The notes beneath the pieces were generated by a model. That model worked only from the letters and a program-made list of their open reading frames with translations. It did no database searches and was not told the origin of the DNA. Positions 7,587 to 14,280 of a DNA stretch of 28,938 bases are shown piece by piece. Position 1 is the first letter of the stretch. Each line of letters starts with the position of its first letter. Position numbers and translations under genes: made by a program. The stretch is from assembly GCA_903928285.1 (NCBI GenBank), contig CAIYQH010000454.1, positions 1-28,938 on the forward strand, given 5' to 3'. This DNA is from an uncultured Bacteroidales bacterium. GTDB taxonomy: Bacteria; Bacteroidota; Bacteroidia; Bacteroidales; FEN-979.

Positions 7587-8689
7587 CAGGTTAGCCGGAC
7601 ATTGAATTTTTTAACACTCAGGGTGAGGAACAGGGATGTAAATCCAATGAGGATCAGGGTTTCACGCCAAACGTATCGTATCCCGTTACCCTGCAGCATG
7701 ATGCTCTTGATAATGGTGATATAATATTTGGGGGGCATGATGTGACAGAAAACCTGCAGGATCCAGGGCATGTTTTCAACCGGGAAGATGAACCCGCTGA
7801 GGATGATGGTGGGTAGCATCAGGACCACGAGCGATATCAGCATGGCGACCTGCTGGCTGCTGGTAATGCTGGAGATAAGAATCCCGAGCGAAAGCGCCAT
7901 GGTGATATAAAGGAAGCTTTCCATCAGCAGCAGCAGGATACTGCCCTGGATCGGCACGCCGAAAACGGCATTGCCCAGTCCCAGGATGATGCAGGCATCC
8001 ATGAAGGATAAAAACACATAGGGAAAAACCTTTCCGATGATGATCTGCGTAGGGCGCAGCGGGGAGACCAGCAGCAGTTCCATCGTGCCGAGCTCCTTTT
8101 CGCGGGTAATGGAAAGCGAGGTCATCAGGGCCGAGATCAGCATCAGCAGCATGGCCATCAGCCCCGGCACGAACATGTAAACGCCCTTGAGCTCCCCGTT
8201 GTACATCATGCGAACCTCGGGGATGATCTGCATGGGCACCTGCCCGGAGTTCATCGAAACCAGGTAATTGCTGATGATCCCGCTGGCATAATTCACCAGC
8301 ATGTTGGCGGTGTTGGGATCGGAGGCATCCCCGATGATCTGTACATGGGCCGTTCCGTATTTTTCAAGCTTGCCGGCAAAATCAGGTTCAAAGAGCAGGA
8401 CCAGTTTTACATTCCCCTGGCGGAAAACGGGCCCAATTTCAGAAACGTGCGCGAGATTTTTTTCAAGGATAAAATACCCGGAGGAGAGGATCTTCTCGCT
8501 GATTTTTCGCGTTACCACATCCTTTGAAGGATCATAAATAGCGATTTTGGCATCCTTGATCTCATTGGTGAGCACATAACCGAAAAGCAACAGCTGCACC
8601 GCCGGCATGCCAAACAGGATCAGCAGGGTACGGTAATCCCTGAAGATGTGGTAAAACTCCTTGATGACAAATCCCCTGAACCGTTTCAT
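7586..8689 (-). CDS. ABC-2 type efflux permease (YbhS-like)
   Basis: This is the second ABC-2 permease, 367 residues, paralogous to the one downstream. It has the same plan: cytoplasmic KEFYHIFRDYR (10-20), a first helix (about 21-41), a periplasmic domain that starts around AKIAIYDPSKD, and then a REKELGTMELLLVSPLRP coupling segment followed by the remaining helices. It ends in a TGA that shares its A with the ATG of the next gene (TGATG at 7584-7588). Its own ATG (8687-8689) overlaps the stop of the preceding gene as ATGA. The pair with the two ABC ATPases makes a complete inner-membrane exporter of the YbhFSR type; the substrate cannot be read from the sequence. Confidence 0.9.
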   Translation of the reverse strand: MKRFRGFVIKEFYHIFRDYRTLLILFGMPAVQLLLFGYVLTNEIKDAKIAIYDPSKDVVTRKISEKILSSGYFILEKNLAHVSEIGPVFRQGNVKLVLLFEPDFAGKLEKYGTAHVQIIGDASDPNTANMLVNYASGIISNYLVSMNSGQVPMQIIPEVRMMYNGELKGVYMFVPGLMAMLLMLISALMTSLSITREKELGTMELLLVSPLRPTQIIIGKVFPYVFLSFMDACIILGLGNAVFGVPIQGSILLLLMESFLYITMALSLGILISSITSSQQVAMLISLVVLMLPTIILSGFIFPVENMPWILQVFCHIMPPKYYITIIKSIMLQGNGIRYVWRETLILIGFTSLFLTLSVKKFNVRLT

Positions 8690-9135
8690 GTCATTTCCCT
8701 GTTAGTAATCCAGAAATAGAAAAACCGGGAAGCCGAGATCAGCAGTGGCACTCCCATGGTGACAAAGAAGTTGTAGAGCCATTCTTTGTTGATCAAATCG
8801 AAACTGCGAAGGGTAATGCCCCCGGAGATCATGATGGCCATCATGAGATAACTCCGGAAGTTGAAAAATGAGAAGGCACAGGGATTGGGGATATTCAGTC
8901 CTTTAATCCGGATGATGTGTTTCCGGGAGATCTTTGCAAACAGGATAAGGTAAAAAACAACTCCCAAAACCACCCCTCCCGCCAGGCGCATCGCCAGGTG
9001 TTCGCCATGCTGCAGCAGGAAATTCAGTCCCCTGCCTGCAAGAATCCCGCCCGCCGTGGTCCATGCCAGACCGGCAATAAACAGCAGGTTGTGCTTGCTG
9101 ACAGAGGGTTTGAACTTTTCAAGGATTTTCATCAT
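8686..9135 (-). CDS. Small integral membrane protein of unknown function in the efflux operon
   Basis: From ATG 9133-9135 (MMKILEKF) it has 149 residues; the frame can open up to 9234, but that would overlap the upstream ATPase gene by 41 bases and add a non-membrane, basic leader, so I prefer the internal start, preceded by GGAAAAGAG. There are about four hydrophobic segments (roughly 16-40, 49-69, 95-112, 118-141), with a conserved-looking loop I-R-I-K-G-L-N-I-P-N-P-C between the second and third. I recognise no family. It sits between the ATPase and permease genes, coupled by a 4-base ATGA overlap to the permease, so it is likely to be made together with the pump and may be an accessory or assembly factor. 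Confidence 0.75.
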   Translation of the reverse strand: MMKILEKFKPSVSKHNLLFIAGLAWTTAGGILAGRGLNFLLQHGEHLAMRLAGGVVLGVVFYLILFAKISRKHIIRIKGLNIPNPCAFSFFNFRSYLMMAIMISGGITLRSFDLINKEWLYNFFVTMGVPLLISASRFFYFWITNREMT

Positions 9136-9193
9136 CTCTTTTCCTGTTTTCCGATCTGTACTCCTTTTGGTATACAAGCTTTTACGTACTGTT

Positions 9194-9952
9194 TTATTCA
9201 GCCTTTGCCCTTGCCAGCTTGAGAAACACCTCATTCATCGAGGCCGAACCAAACTGAAGTTTGAGGTTGTCGGGTGTGTCCATGGCGGCAATCCGCCCGT
9301 CAACCATGATCGACACCCTGTCGCAGTATTCCGCCTCATCCATGTAATGGGTGGTTACGAAAACGGTAATTCCCAGGTGGGCCGCTTCAAAGATCATATC
9401 CCAGAACTGACGCCGTGTGATGGGATCCACCCCGCCCGTGGGCTCATCCAGGAAGACGATCTTCGGGTTGTGAAGAATGGCGACGGAGAAGGCAAGCTTC
9501 TGTTTCCAGCCAAGCGGGATATCCCTGATGAGGTTGTTGCGGGATGTTTCGAATCCCAGCTGTGCCATCAATGCGCCCGCGCGGGAATCGATCTCCTTTT
9601 TTCCAAGGCCATAGATCCCGCCGTAAAACCTGATGTTTTCAAATACCGTAAGGTCGTCGTATAGCGAAAACCGCTGGCTCATGTAGCCAATGTTCTTCTT
9701 CACCTTCTCCCGCTGGGTGTAGATGTCAAAACCGGCAACCGAGAGCTCCCCGGAGGTGGGGTAGGATAACCCGCACAGGATTTTGATGGTGGTGGTTTTC
9801 CCGGCGCCGTTGGCTCCCAGGAAACCGAAAATCTCACCCCGCTTTACCGAAAAGGTCAGGCGATCATTGGCAATAAACGAACCGAATGATTTCACGAGAT
9901 CCTTTACGATGATGATGTTTTCAGTTTCGGCAACCATGGTTGTTTTTTTCAT
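9194..9952 (-). CDS. ABC transporter ATPase, second half of a split YbhF-like ATPase
   Basis: From ATG 9950-9952 the protein has 252 residues; a TTG at 9979 and an ATG at 9937 are alternative starts in the same frame. Walker A is GANGAGKT (46-53), the Q-loop Gln is in YMSQRFSLY (Q93), Walker B is IVFLDE (165-170) and the switch His is in TTHYMDEAE (H202). The signature motif is LGWKQ (147-151) instead of LSGGQ. The start is 30 bases after the stop of the other ATPase gene. The unorthodox signature is complementary to the defects of the neighbouring ATPase, which suggests a heterodimer with one canonical and one degenerate ATP site. It should energise the two downstream permeases at the cytoplasmic face. 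Confidence 0.9.
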   Translation of the reverse strand: MKKTTMVAETENIIIVKDLVKSFGSFIANDRLTFSVKRGEIFGFLGANGAGKTTTIKILCGLSYPTSGELSVAGFDIYTQREKVKKNIGYMSQRFSLYDDLTVFENIRFYGGIYGLGKKEIDSRAGALMAQLGFETSRNNLIRDIPLGWKQKLAFSVAILHNPKIVFLDEPTGGVDPITRRQFWDMIFEAAHLGITVFVTTHYMDEAEYCDRVSIMVDGRIAAMDTPDNLKLQFGSASMNEVFLKLARAKAE

Positions 9953-9982
9953 TAGGCTTCCTGAGCCATAAAATTGCAAGGA

Positions 9983-10903
9983 TCAGTTTTTGTCAGTCAT
10001 CAGTTCCATAAAACAATCTTCGACGGTGGCTTCGATTGGGGTAACCTCCACCAGCCTGTGGTCATTCTGCCTAAGATGGTCAGCCAGCCTCCCTGGGATA
10101 AGATCCCCGTTTTTGAACGAAACGTGGGCCGACTGGCCAAAGGCATAAACGCTATGTATCCCGGGATATTCCCTCAGTTCGCCAAGCAGGTGGTAAATAT
10201 CGCCGGCCTTGACCGACAGCAGGTTCAGCGGGTAATCAGCGATCACTTTCGCAGGCGTGCTGACCGACATGATGCGGCCTCCCTGCATCAGGGCTACCCG
10301 GTCGCACAGGCTTGCCTCGTCCATGTAGGGAGTCGACACCAGGATGGTGATGCCCGATGCTTTCAGCCGCCTGAGCATCTCCCAGAATTCCAGCCGTGAA
10401 ACGGCATCCACCCCTGTGGTGGGTTCATCCAGGAAAAGCACCCCGGGCTTGTGGATCAGGGCACACGATAATGCCAGCTTTTGTTTCATCCCTCCTGACA
10501 ACTGCCCTGCTTTCCTGTTCTTAAAGGGCTCGATCTGCCGGTAGATATCCTTGATCAGGTCATAATTCTCGCGGAGGGTAGTCCCGAAAATGGTGGCAAA
10601 GAAATTAAGGTTCTCCTCAACTGTCAGGTCCTGGTAGAGAGAGAACTTCCCGGGCATATACCCGCTCATATTCCGGATCTTTTTATAGTCCTTCACCACG
10701 TCATATCCCTCAACGGTGCAGGCGCCGCTGTCGGGCAGCTGCAGCGTTGTAAGGATGCGGAAAAGGGTGGTTTTCCCGGCTCCGTCGGGGCCGATAAAAC
10801 CAAACAGCTCGCCTTTGCCGATATGGAACGAAATATCGTCCAGGGCAAGGGTGGTCCCAAAGCGTTTGGTCAGGTTTTTAACTTCGACGGAAGGAGGTGC
10901 CAT
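9983..10903 (-). CDS. ABC transporter ATPase, first half of a split YbhF-like ATPase
   Basis: The 306 residues form a nucleotide-binding domain: Walker A GPDGAGKT (38-45), signature LSGGM (135-139), Walker B VLFLDE (155-160). The Q-loop position reads YMPGKFSLY (G in place of Gln, residue 85) and the H-loop reads STPYMDEA with Pro192 where the switch His normally is. About 80 residues follow the core domain as a C-terminal extension. ATG 10901-10903 is only 2 bases after the TAA of the DUF2147 gene. In E. coli YbhF two ATPase domains are fused in one chain; here they are two genes in the same order. I infer that this half donates the good signature motif to the other subunit's ATP site. Confidence 0.9.
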   Translation of the reverse strand: MAPPSVEVKNLTKRFGTTLALDDISFHIGKGELFGFIGPDGAGKTTLFRILTTLQLPDSGACTVEGYDVVKDYKKIRNMSGYMPGKFSLYQDLTVEENLNFFATIFGTTLRENYDLIKDIYRQIEPFKNRKAGQLSGGMKQKLALSCALIHKPGVLFLDEPTTGVDAVSRLEFWEMLRRLKASGITILVSTPYMDEASLCDRVALMQGGRIMSVSTPAKVIADYPLNLLSVKAGDIYHLLGELREYPGIHSVYAFGQSAHVSFKNGDLIPGRLADHLRQNDHRLVEVTPIEATVEDCFMELMTDKN

Positions 10904-10905
10904 GG

Positions 10906-11376
10906 TTATTTTTGAGGAGGCATGGTTTTGGTCCAGTAGGTGTTCCTGCCGAGCAGAGAAACGCCGATATAGCCGCGGATCTTCAGTTTGTTCGGGTTTT
11001 CAAAACGGATATAGCATTTGTAGGTTTTCCCGTTCTTGGGATCATAGATCGTTCCGCCCGACCATTCATCGGTGCCGTCGAAGGTGAAGTTTTTCATGTT
11101 TACCATACCGATCAGCGGGGCGGTTTTCAGCTTGTCATCCGGGTTTTCCTTGTCGGTACGCGGTTTCCCGGTAACCTTGTCGGTTGGTTCTTTAAGCCAG
11201 ACGAGTTTCCCGAAAAACTTGCCGTTTTCTTTATACAGTTCTATTTTGCCGGTGGCCTCCTGGTTGAGCCAGGTACCCAGGATATCGTCCTGTTTGTGGG
11301 ACTGGGCTGAGGCGGCTGTCGCCGACAAGAAGGTCATCATCAGGATAAGGAATAAGGTGGTGGTGGTTTTCTTCAT
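10906..11376 (-). CDS. Exported DUF2147 family protein
   Basis: The 156 residues begin with a Sec signal peptide (MKKTTTTLFLILMMTFLSATAASA, cleavage near 24) and continue as a DUF2147 domain: D-I-L-G-T-W-L-N near the mature start, I-E-L-Y-K-E-N-G-K-F-F-G-K-L-V-W-L in the first strands, GGTIYDPKNGKTYKC and GYIGVSLLGRNTYW at the end. The family forms small secreted beta-barrel-like domains with no established activity. It ends 2 bases before the first ABC ATPase and starts 17 bases after the HlyD gene, so it belongs to the efflux operon. A periplasmic accessory role for the pump is an inference from position only. Confidence 0.85.
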   Translation of the reverse strand: MKKTTTTLFLILMMTFLSATAASAQSHKQDDILGTWLNQEATGKIELYKENGKFFGKLVWLKEPTDKVTGKPRTDKENPDDKLKTAPLIGMVNMKNFTFDGTDEWSGGTIYDPKNGKTYKCYIRFENPNKLKIRGYIGVSLLGRNTYWTKTMPPQK

Positions 11377-11393
11377 GGTTTCTGTGATTTTGG

Positions 11394-12287
11394 TTAATGT
11401 AAATGTAATTTTATCTCGCCGGGCATGCCGATCTTCAGGGCGCCGTCATTTTTCACCCTGACCTTCACGGCATAGACAAGGTTTACCCGTTCCTCCTTGG
11501 TCTGGATGGTCTTGGGGGTAAACTCGGCCGATTGGGAGATCCAGCTGACAATGCCCGTCGTTTTTGAATTGGTATGCTCGTCCTTGTCAAACCTGACCTC
11601 CACAGGGTCGCCGAGTTTTATCGCGGGCAGCTGGGCCCCGCTGACATAGACGCGAAGCTGCATTTCACGCAGATCGGCTATCTTGTAGAGGGGTTTGCCA
11701 AAGGTGGTCACTTCGTTGTTCTCTGCAAATTTGGTCAACACCGTGCCCTTCACAGGGTTTACGATACGCCCGTTTTTGATCGATTCGCGAAGCTGGGCGA
11801 TCTGCTGGTCGGTACTCCCGATCTGGTTGTCAATACCGGCGAACTGTGTTTTGATGGAGGCGATCTGCTTTTCGATCAGGTTGAGGCTTGAATTGATGTC
11901 GTCGAGCTGTTTCCGGGTTGCAGCGCCGTCTTTAAGCAGATTCAGCACCCGTTTTTTTTCGATCAGGATATTTTCCCGGTTCTGTTCCTGGACGGCTATC
12001 TGGGCCTGCAGGTCCTCACGTCGTGAACCGGTAACATTGTTCTGGCCGATGGTCTGCAGTTTCTTCAGGTGAAGGTCGGTGGTGTCGATGAACCCGACCA
12101 ACTGGTTTGAATCGAGCAGCTGACCCTCTTCAATGCTGAACATCATGATCTTACCGTTGGCAAGGGAAGAAACCGTAACCTCTGTTGCCTCAAAGGATCC
12201 GTAAGCATCCGGTTTATCTTTGTCGCTGCTGCACGATACACCCAGCACGACCAGGGTGAACATTGCAGCTGTCAGTCTTTTTTTCAT
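11394..12287 (-). CDS. HlyD/YbhG-type membrane fusion lipoprotein
   Basis: This periplasmic adaptor links the ABC exporter to TolC. The 297 residues start with a probable lipoprotein signal (MKKRLTAAMFTLVVLGVSC, Cys19, followed by SSDKDKPD). Next come a biotinyl-lipoyl-like half (about 35-75), a long coiled coil rich in Gln, Glu and Ile (about 86-172), the second lipoyl half (I-V-N-P-V-K-G-T-V at 175-183) and a beta-barrel (about 205-297) that ends MPGEIKLHLH. The length fits YbhG-like adaptors. The gap to the upstream tolC gene is 21 bases and to the downstream DUF2147 gene 17 bases. Lipid anchoring is typical for RND adaptors and less usual for YbhG-type ones, so the cleavage prediction should be treated as likely rather than certain. 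Confidence 0.88.
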   Translation of the reverse strand: MKKRLTAAMFTLVVLGVSCSSDKDKPDAYGSFEATEVTVSSLANGKIMMFSIEEGQLLDSNQLVGFIDTTDLHLKKLQTIGQNNVTGSRREDLQAQIAVQEQNRENILIEKKRVLNLLKDGAATRKQLDDINSSLNLIEKQIASIKTQFAGIDNQIGSTDQQIAQLRESIKNGRIVNPVKGTVLTKFAENNEVTTFGKPLYKIADLREMQLRVYVSGAQLPAIKLGDPVEVRFDKDEHTNSKTTGIVSWISQSAEFTPKTIQTKEERVNLVYAVKVRVKNDGALKIGMPGEIKLHLH

Positions 12288-12308
12288 ATTTTGTGGTATT
12301 ACTGATTC

Positions 12309-13616
12309 TCAGAGTTTTCCTAAGGTGAATAAATACGAAAGCTGTGCTTTGATCAACTGGATCTTGTGGATCTCTTTGTTTAATTTCGACTGGGTCTCTT
12401 CGTTCAGCCGTGCGATGTAATCACTGGCAGGGATCACGCCATTGTCAAGCTGGGAGGATGCAGCGCGGCTGATTTTTATCCTCAGGGCAATGATCTGATC
12501 GTCCTGGGATAATAGTTCCCTGACTTTCATCACCTCGCTGATATCTTTCTGGTAGCTGATCTTCAGATTTTTATTAAATGTTTCCTGCTGGTTTTTCAAC
12601 AGGTCGCCCTGGATGGAGAGCATCTGCTTTTCATTTTTATTCTGGTTCCAGTTCCATGGATTCCAGGTAACTTTTGCCCCGAACATCCACCATGGTTTAA
12701 ATTCATCATCCAGCATATTAAGGCCGGGCCGGCCATAACCCGCCTGGCCAAATGCAAAGACCTTCGGGTTCCATCGGGTAGTTACCATGTGCTGCATCAG
12801 GCTGATCTTCGATTCCTGGATGTTGAAAAGTTCATTTTCAGGTCGTTTATCATCAAATACCATGTCCGGGGAAATAACCCTCGGTATTGCCAGTACGGTT
12901 GTTTCAGGTACCGGATGAGAGATAAGTTCGGCCAGCATCTGGTATGCAGCGCTGCGGTCGAGCCTGGTTTCGGTGAGCTGCTGGTCAATCCTGATCATCT
13001 CGGCCTGCAGCAGGGTCTCGTTCATCTCAAGTCCCGATCCGTTGCGGATGGAGGAGAGAACCTCCCGGTCCTTGACCTCGATACGCTCCCTGTTGCTTTT
13101 CAGCAGGATCTCATTCTGATTAAGCAGCAGGATGCTGAAATAGATCTGGTTGACCCTGTCTTTAAGCTTGTACATTTCAATTTCAATGCTCTTCTGGTCG
13201 GCGCTGAGGTTGGAGACCTCCACCTGTTTCTGGTACTGGGTGGCCTGCCCGTCGTAGATCACCTGGTTGAGGTCGAGGGTGAGTTTGTACCAGTCCTTGC
13301 TGAGGGTAGGCATGTTAAGCGCAGGCAATCCCTTGGGCAGTACGATGGACACCTTGGTGACCTCCGATTGCAAAGAGGCGCTGCCATTTACATTGAACTG
13401 GGGAAGATAATTTCTGTTCAGGTTCTGGACCTTCAGGGTGTTGGAGTTCTGCAGCATATCCATTTGCTTCCTCAACGGGTAGGTAGCTTCCGCCTGGCGG
13501 TAACAGTAATCGAGGGTGATCGAATCCTGTGCCCGCAACATGGATGGCCATAGCAGCAGAAGTATGGCTGCCGGCAGGCTTAACAGGCAAAAATTATTTG
13601 CTGGGATTATTTTCAT
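12309..13616 (-). CDS. tolC: TolC family outer membrane efflux protein
   Basis: This outer membrane channel component has 435 residues with a signal peptide (about 1-29, ending SMLRAQ before DSITLDYCYRQAEATYP). Its two long alpha-helical repeats are typical of the outer membrane efflux (OEP) family: Q-N-L-N-R-N-Y-L-P-Q-F-N-V-N-G-S-A-S near the start of the first repeat and a second repeat with Y-G-R-P-G-L-N and W-N-P-W-N-W in the periplasmic half. ATG is 13614-13616; the gene overlaps the 3' end of the tetR-like gene by 23 bases. It should complete a tripartite pump with the HlyD lipoprotein and the ABC permeases. The symbol denotes the family only. Confidence 0.9.
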   Translation of the reverse strand: MKIIPANNFCLLSLPAAILLLLWPSMLRAQDSITLDYCYRQAEATYPLRKQMDMLQNSNTLKVQNLNRNYLPQFNVNGSASLQSEVTKVSIVLPKGLPALNMPTLSKDWYKLTLDLNQVIYDGQATQYQKQVEVSNLSADQKSIEIEMYKLKDRVNQIYFSILLLNQNEILLKSNRERIEVKDREVLSSIRNGSGLEMNETLLQAEMIRIDQQLTETRLDRSAAYQMLAELISHPVPETTVLAIPRVISPDMVFDDKRPENELFNIQESKISLMQHMVTTRWNPKVFAFGQAGYGRPGLNMLDDEFKPWWMFGAKVTWNPWNWNQNKNEKQMLSIQGDLLKNQQETFNKNLKISYQKDISEVMKVRELLSQDDQIIALRIKISRAASSQLDNGVIPASDYIARLNEETQSKLNKEIHKIQLIKAQLSYLFTLGKL

Positions 13617-14220
13617 AGCTTTTTAAAGCATTTAAAATGAACTCCGGAACGATGGTCTTCCTCTCTTCGTAAAACACTGCCAACTGTTCATTTGAAAGTC
13701 CAAAGATAGACATGAGCAGCGGTTTGGCCAAAACGGGAAAAATACTGAGGGAAAGGATGTTGATATAGATGTGGAACGGATCGATGTCAAGATGAAGCTC
13801 CGACCTCACCTGTTCCCGGATCCTGGCCAGCATATGATCAGGCGACAACTGTTTCCTGGTAAGGATCGTCTTGATCAGTTCAGGTTTTTCGGAAAGGCAG
13901 TTCAGGATAAAGAGCGGGAGATAGGAATTCCTGGAGAGGAAGGTGATATAATAGGTAACAAACGTTTCGATTTTGGTTGCGATGGGAAGATCTGAAAGAA
14001 AGATTTCGTTCAGCTTGGCCAGCAGTTTGCCAAAGGCATCCTCGAACACGGCATTGAAGAGATTATCCTTGTTCCTGAAATAATAATGAACCAGCGACTT
14101 GTTTACCCCTGCTTCATCGGCGATCTCCTGCATGCGTGCTCCGTCAAACCCCTTGCTGTGAAATACCTTTTTGGCGGCTTCCAAGATCCTTTCTTCGGTG
14201 GTTGGTATGAATTTGTCCAT
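13594..14220 (-). CDS. TetR/AcrR family transcriptional regulator
   Basis: From ATG 14218-14220 (MDKFIPTTEERIL) it has 208 residues. The N-terminal TetR helix-turn-helix is clear: I-L-E-A-A-K-K-V-F at 12-20, then the recognition unit M-Q-E-I-A-D-E-A-G-V-N-K-S-L-V-H-Y-Y-F at about 30-48. The C-terminal half is a ligand-binding helical domain with no recognisable specificity. A TTG at 14241 is in frame, but it would put the start inside the probable operator/promoter, so I choose the ATG. The stop lies 23 bases inside the tolC gene, so regulator and pump are one operon. It probably represses its own operon and is released by a pump substrate. Confidence 0.88.
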   Translation of the reverse strand: MDKFIPTTEERILEAAKKVFHSKGFDGARMQEIADEAGVNKSLVHYYFRNKDNLFNAVFEDAFGKLLAKLNEIFLSDLPIATKIETFVTYYITFLSRNSYLPLFILNCLSEKPELIKTILTRKQLSPDHMLARIREQVRSELHLDIDPFHIYINILSLSIFPVLAKPLLMSIFGLSNEQLAVFYEERKTIVPEFILNALKSYENNPSK

Positions 14221-14224
14221 GTGG

Positions 14225-14242
14225 TTTAACCAATTGGTCAAA
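14225..14242. promoter_or_regulatory. Probable TetR operator overlapping the promoter of the efflux operon
   Basis: TTTAACCAATTGGTCAAA is an 18-bp palindrome with a single mismatched pair (A14228/C14239), centred on ACCAATTGGT. It ends 4 bases upstream of the tetR-like ATG and overlaps the last four bases of a TAnnTTTG box (14239-14246, minus strand). Position and symmetry are those expected of an autoregulatory TetR-family operator. Confidence 0.75.
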
Positions 14243-14246
14243 AGTA
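14239..14246 (-). promoter_or_regulatory. Bacteroidota -7 promoter box, TACTTTTG
   Basis: TACTTTTG read on the minus strand is an exact TAnnTTTG. It is 18 bases from the tetR-like ATG, giving a short leader. I see no clean TTTG at the usual -33 distance. It is the only promoter-like signal between the mltD-like gene and the efflux operon. Confidence 0.6.
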
Positions 14247-14280
14247 CAACAAATTTTTTTATCCGGCGGGGTTCGGCAGA

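Noticed and set aside
12789..13553. Plus-strand open frame of 254 codons opposite tolC
   Set aside because: Antisense shadow; the minus-strand frame has a signal peptide and OEP-family repeats and fits the operon.
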